64,000 nt of DNA from Arthrobacter sp. zg-Y820 (lineage in GTDB: Bacteria; Actinomycetota; Actinomycetes; Actinomycetales; Micrococcaceae), in the NCBI RefSeq assembly GCF_030142155.1, contig NZ_CP126247.1:930001-994000 (forward strand), written 5' to 3'. Both the position numbers and the translations under genes were made by a program. Positions 63,938 through 64,000 of this stretch are shown one piece after another. How positions within the stretch are numbered: position 1 is the stretch's first letter; each line of letters starts with the position of its first letter. The notes under the pieces are model-generated. The model ran no database searches and was not told the origin of the DNA. It saw nothing but the letters and a program-made list of their open reading frames with translations.

Positions 63938-64000
63938 ACAACGGCTGCCACGCGCCCTCATCCCCGTGCCCGGACGCTCATAACGTTTGGAATTTCGTGG

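Larger units (their letters stand above)
63640..64000 (+). other. Non-coding end region, probable leader of the next gene
   Basis: No convincing gene in 361 nt. It holds a Crp-type site, a -35/-10 pair and several RNA stems (separate entries). By comparison with M. tuberculosis (tatD then rpfB) the next gene is probably a resuscitation-promoting factor, but no coding part is visible. Confidence 0.5.

Noticed and set aside
63741..64000. ydaO (c-di-AMP) riboswitch
   Set aside because: The position before a probable rpf gene is suggestive, but I cannot find the conserved GGGGAACC and CCGAACCCG-type blocks within the visible sequence.

Overview
The window is chromosomal DNA of a high-G+C actinobacterium, most likely a member of the Micrococcaceae close to Arthrobacter. 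Evidence includes strong G/C bias at third codon positions, frequent GTG starts, a mycothiol S-conjugate amidase (mycothiol is made only by actinobacteria), a WhiB regulator, DUF3499, DUF4307, DUF4245 and DUF5719 proteins, and gene orders I recognise from Mycobacterium tuberculosis. These are greA / DUF4307 / mca / small membrane protein / DUF255 / hemolysin III / cis-prenyltransferase / phoH2 / fum / glpX / DUF4245 (Rv1080c-Rv1100), purE-purK with GtrA and LCP (about Rv3267-Rv3277), whiB2 / DUF1025 / DUF3499 (about Rv3258c-Rv3260c), and pmt / rsmI / tatD (about Rv1002c-Rv1008). I see no phage, insertion sequence, tRNA, rRNA or CRISPR array. This is mostly core genome, packed on both strands, and novelty lies in junctions, leaders and small repeats.

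Layout. 1-5.2 kb: a branched-chain amino-acid type ABC importer, with a substrate-binding protein cut by the window edge and the convergent livH-M-G-F operon, whose LivH carries an extra extracytoplasmic domain. 5.4-11.4 kb: a Bax-inhibitor-like membrane protein, a GAF-ANTAR RNA-binding regulator, an aldose-epimerase-like enzyme, an AI-2E family exporter, threonine dehydratase and a rhomboid protease. 11.4-20.6 kb: greA, mycothiol detoxification, a DUF255 protein, hemolysin III, a Z-prenyltransferase, PhoH2, a small prepilin peptidase and a NUDIX hydrolase. 20.6-27.3 kb: a TetR-controlled drug exporter, fumarase, carbonic anhydrase, DUF4245 and glpX. 27.3-27.8 kb: a non-coding cluster of direct and inverted repeats between two convergent genes.

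27.8-36.6 kb: a TspO-related protein, a FemX-like aminoacyltransferase, a GNAT enzyme, manA, an LCP cell-wall ligase, purE/purK, GtrA and a TIGR03089 protein; much of this serves envelope precursors and assembly. 36.9-45.7 kb: whiB, a 1196-residue glycosyltransferase/membrane protein that seems to start at ATT, DUF5719, a metallopeptidase-family protein without its HExxH motif, DUF3499, an apparent deletion scar where phosphomannomutase and SIS genes would be expected, Trm112 and ahcY. 45.8-55.5 kb: an L,D-transpeptidase, RDD and SpoIIM membrane proteins, a TIGR01906 protein, a long-chain acyl-CoA synthetase, protein O-mannosyltransferase and rsmI. 55.7-64 kb: an aldehyde dehydrogenase, a transglutaminase / DUF58 / MoxR operon, tatD, and a non-coding end region with a promoter and RNA stems that probably leads into a resuscitation-promoting factor gene just outside the window.

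Two themes cross the window. First, at least twelve genes have a TANNNT -10 element 6-7 nt before the start codon and so are probably leaderless, which also settles several start codons. Second, several palindromes sit exactly on promoters (trhA, tetR, whiB), and two Crp-type sites lie upstream of the liv operon and the window-end leader. All calls come from reading the sequence; no search or alignment was run.
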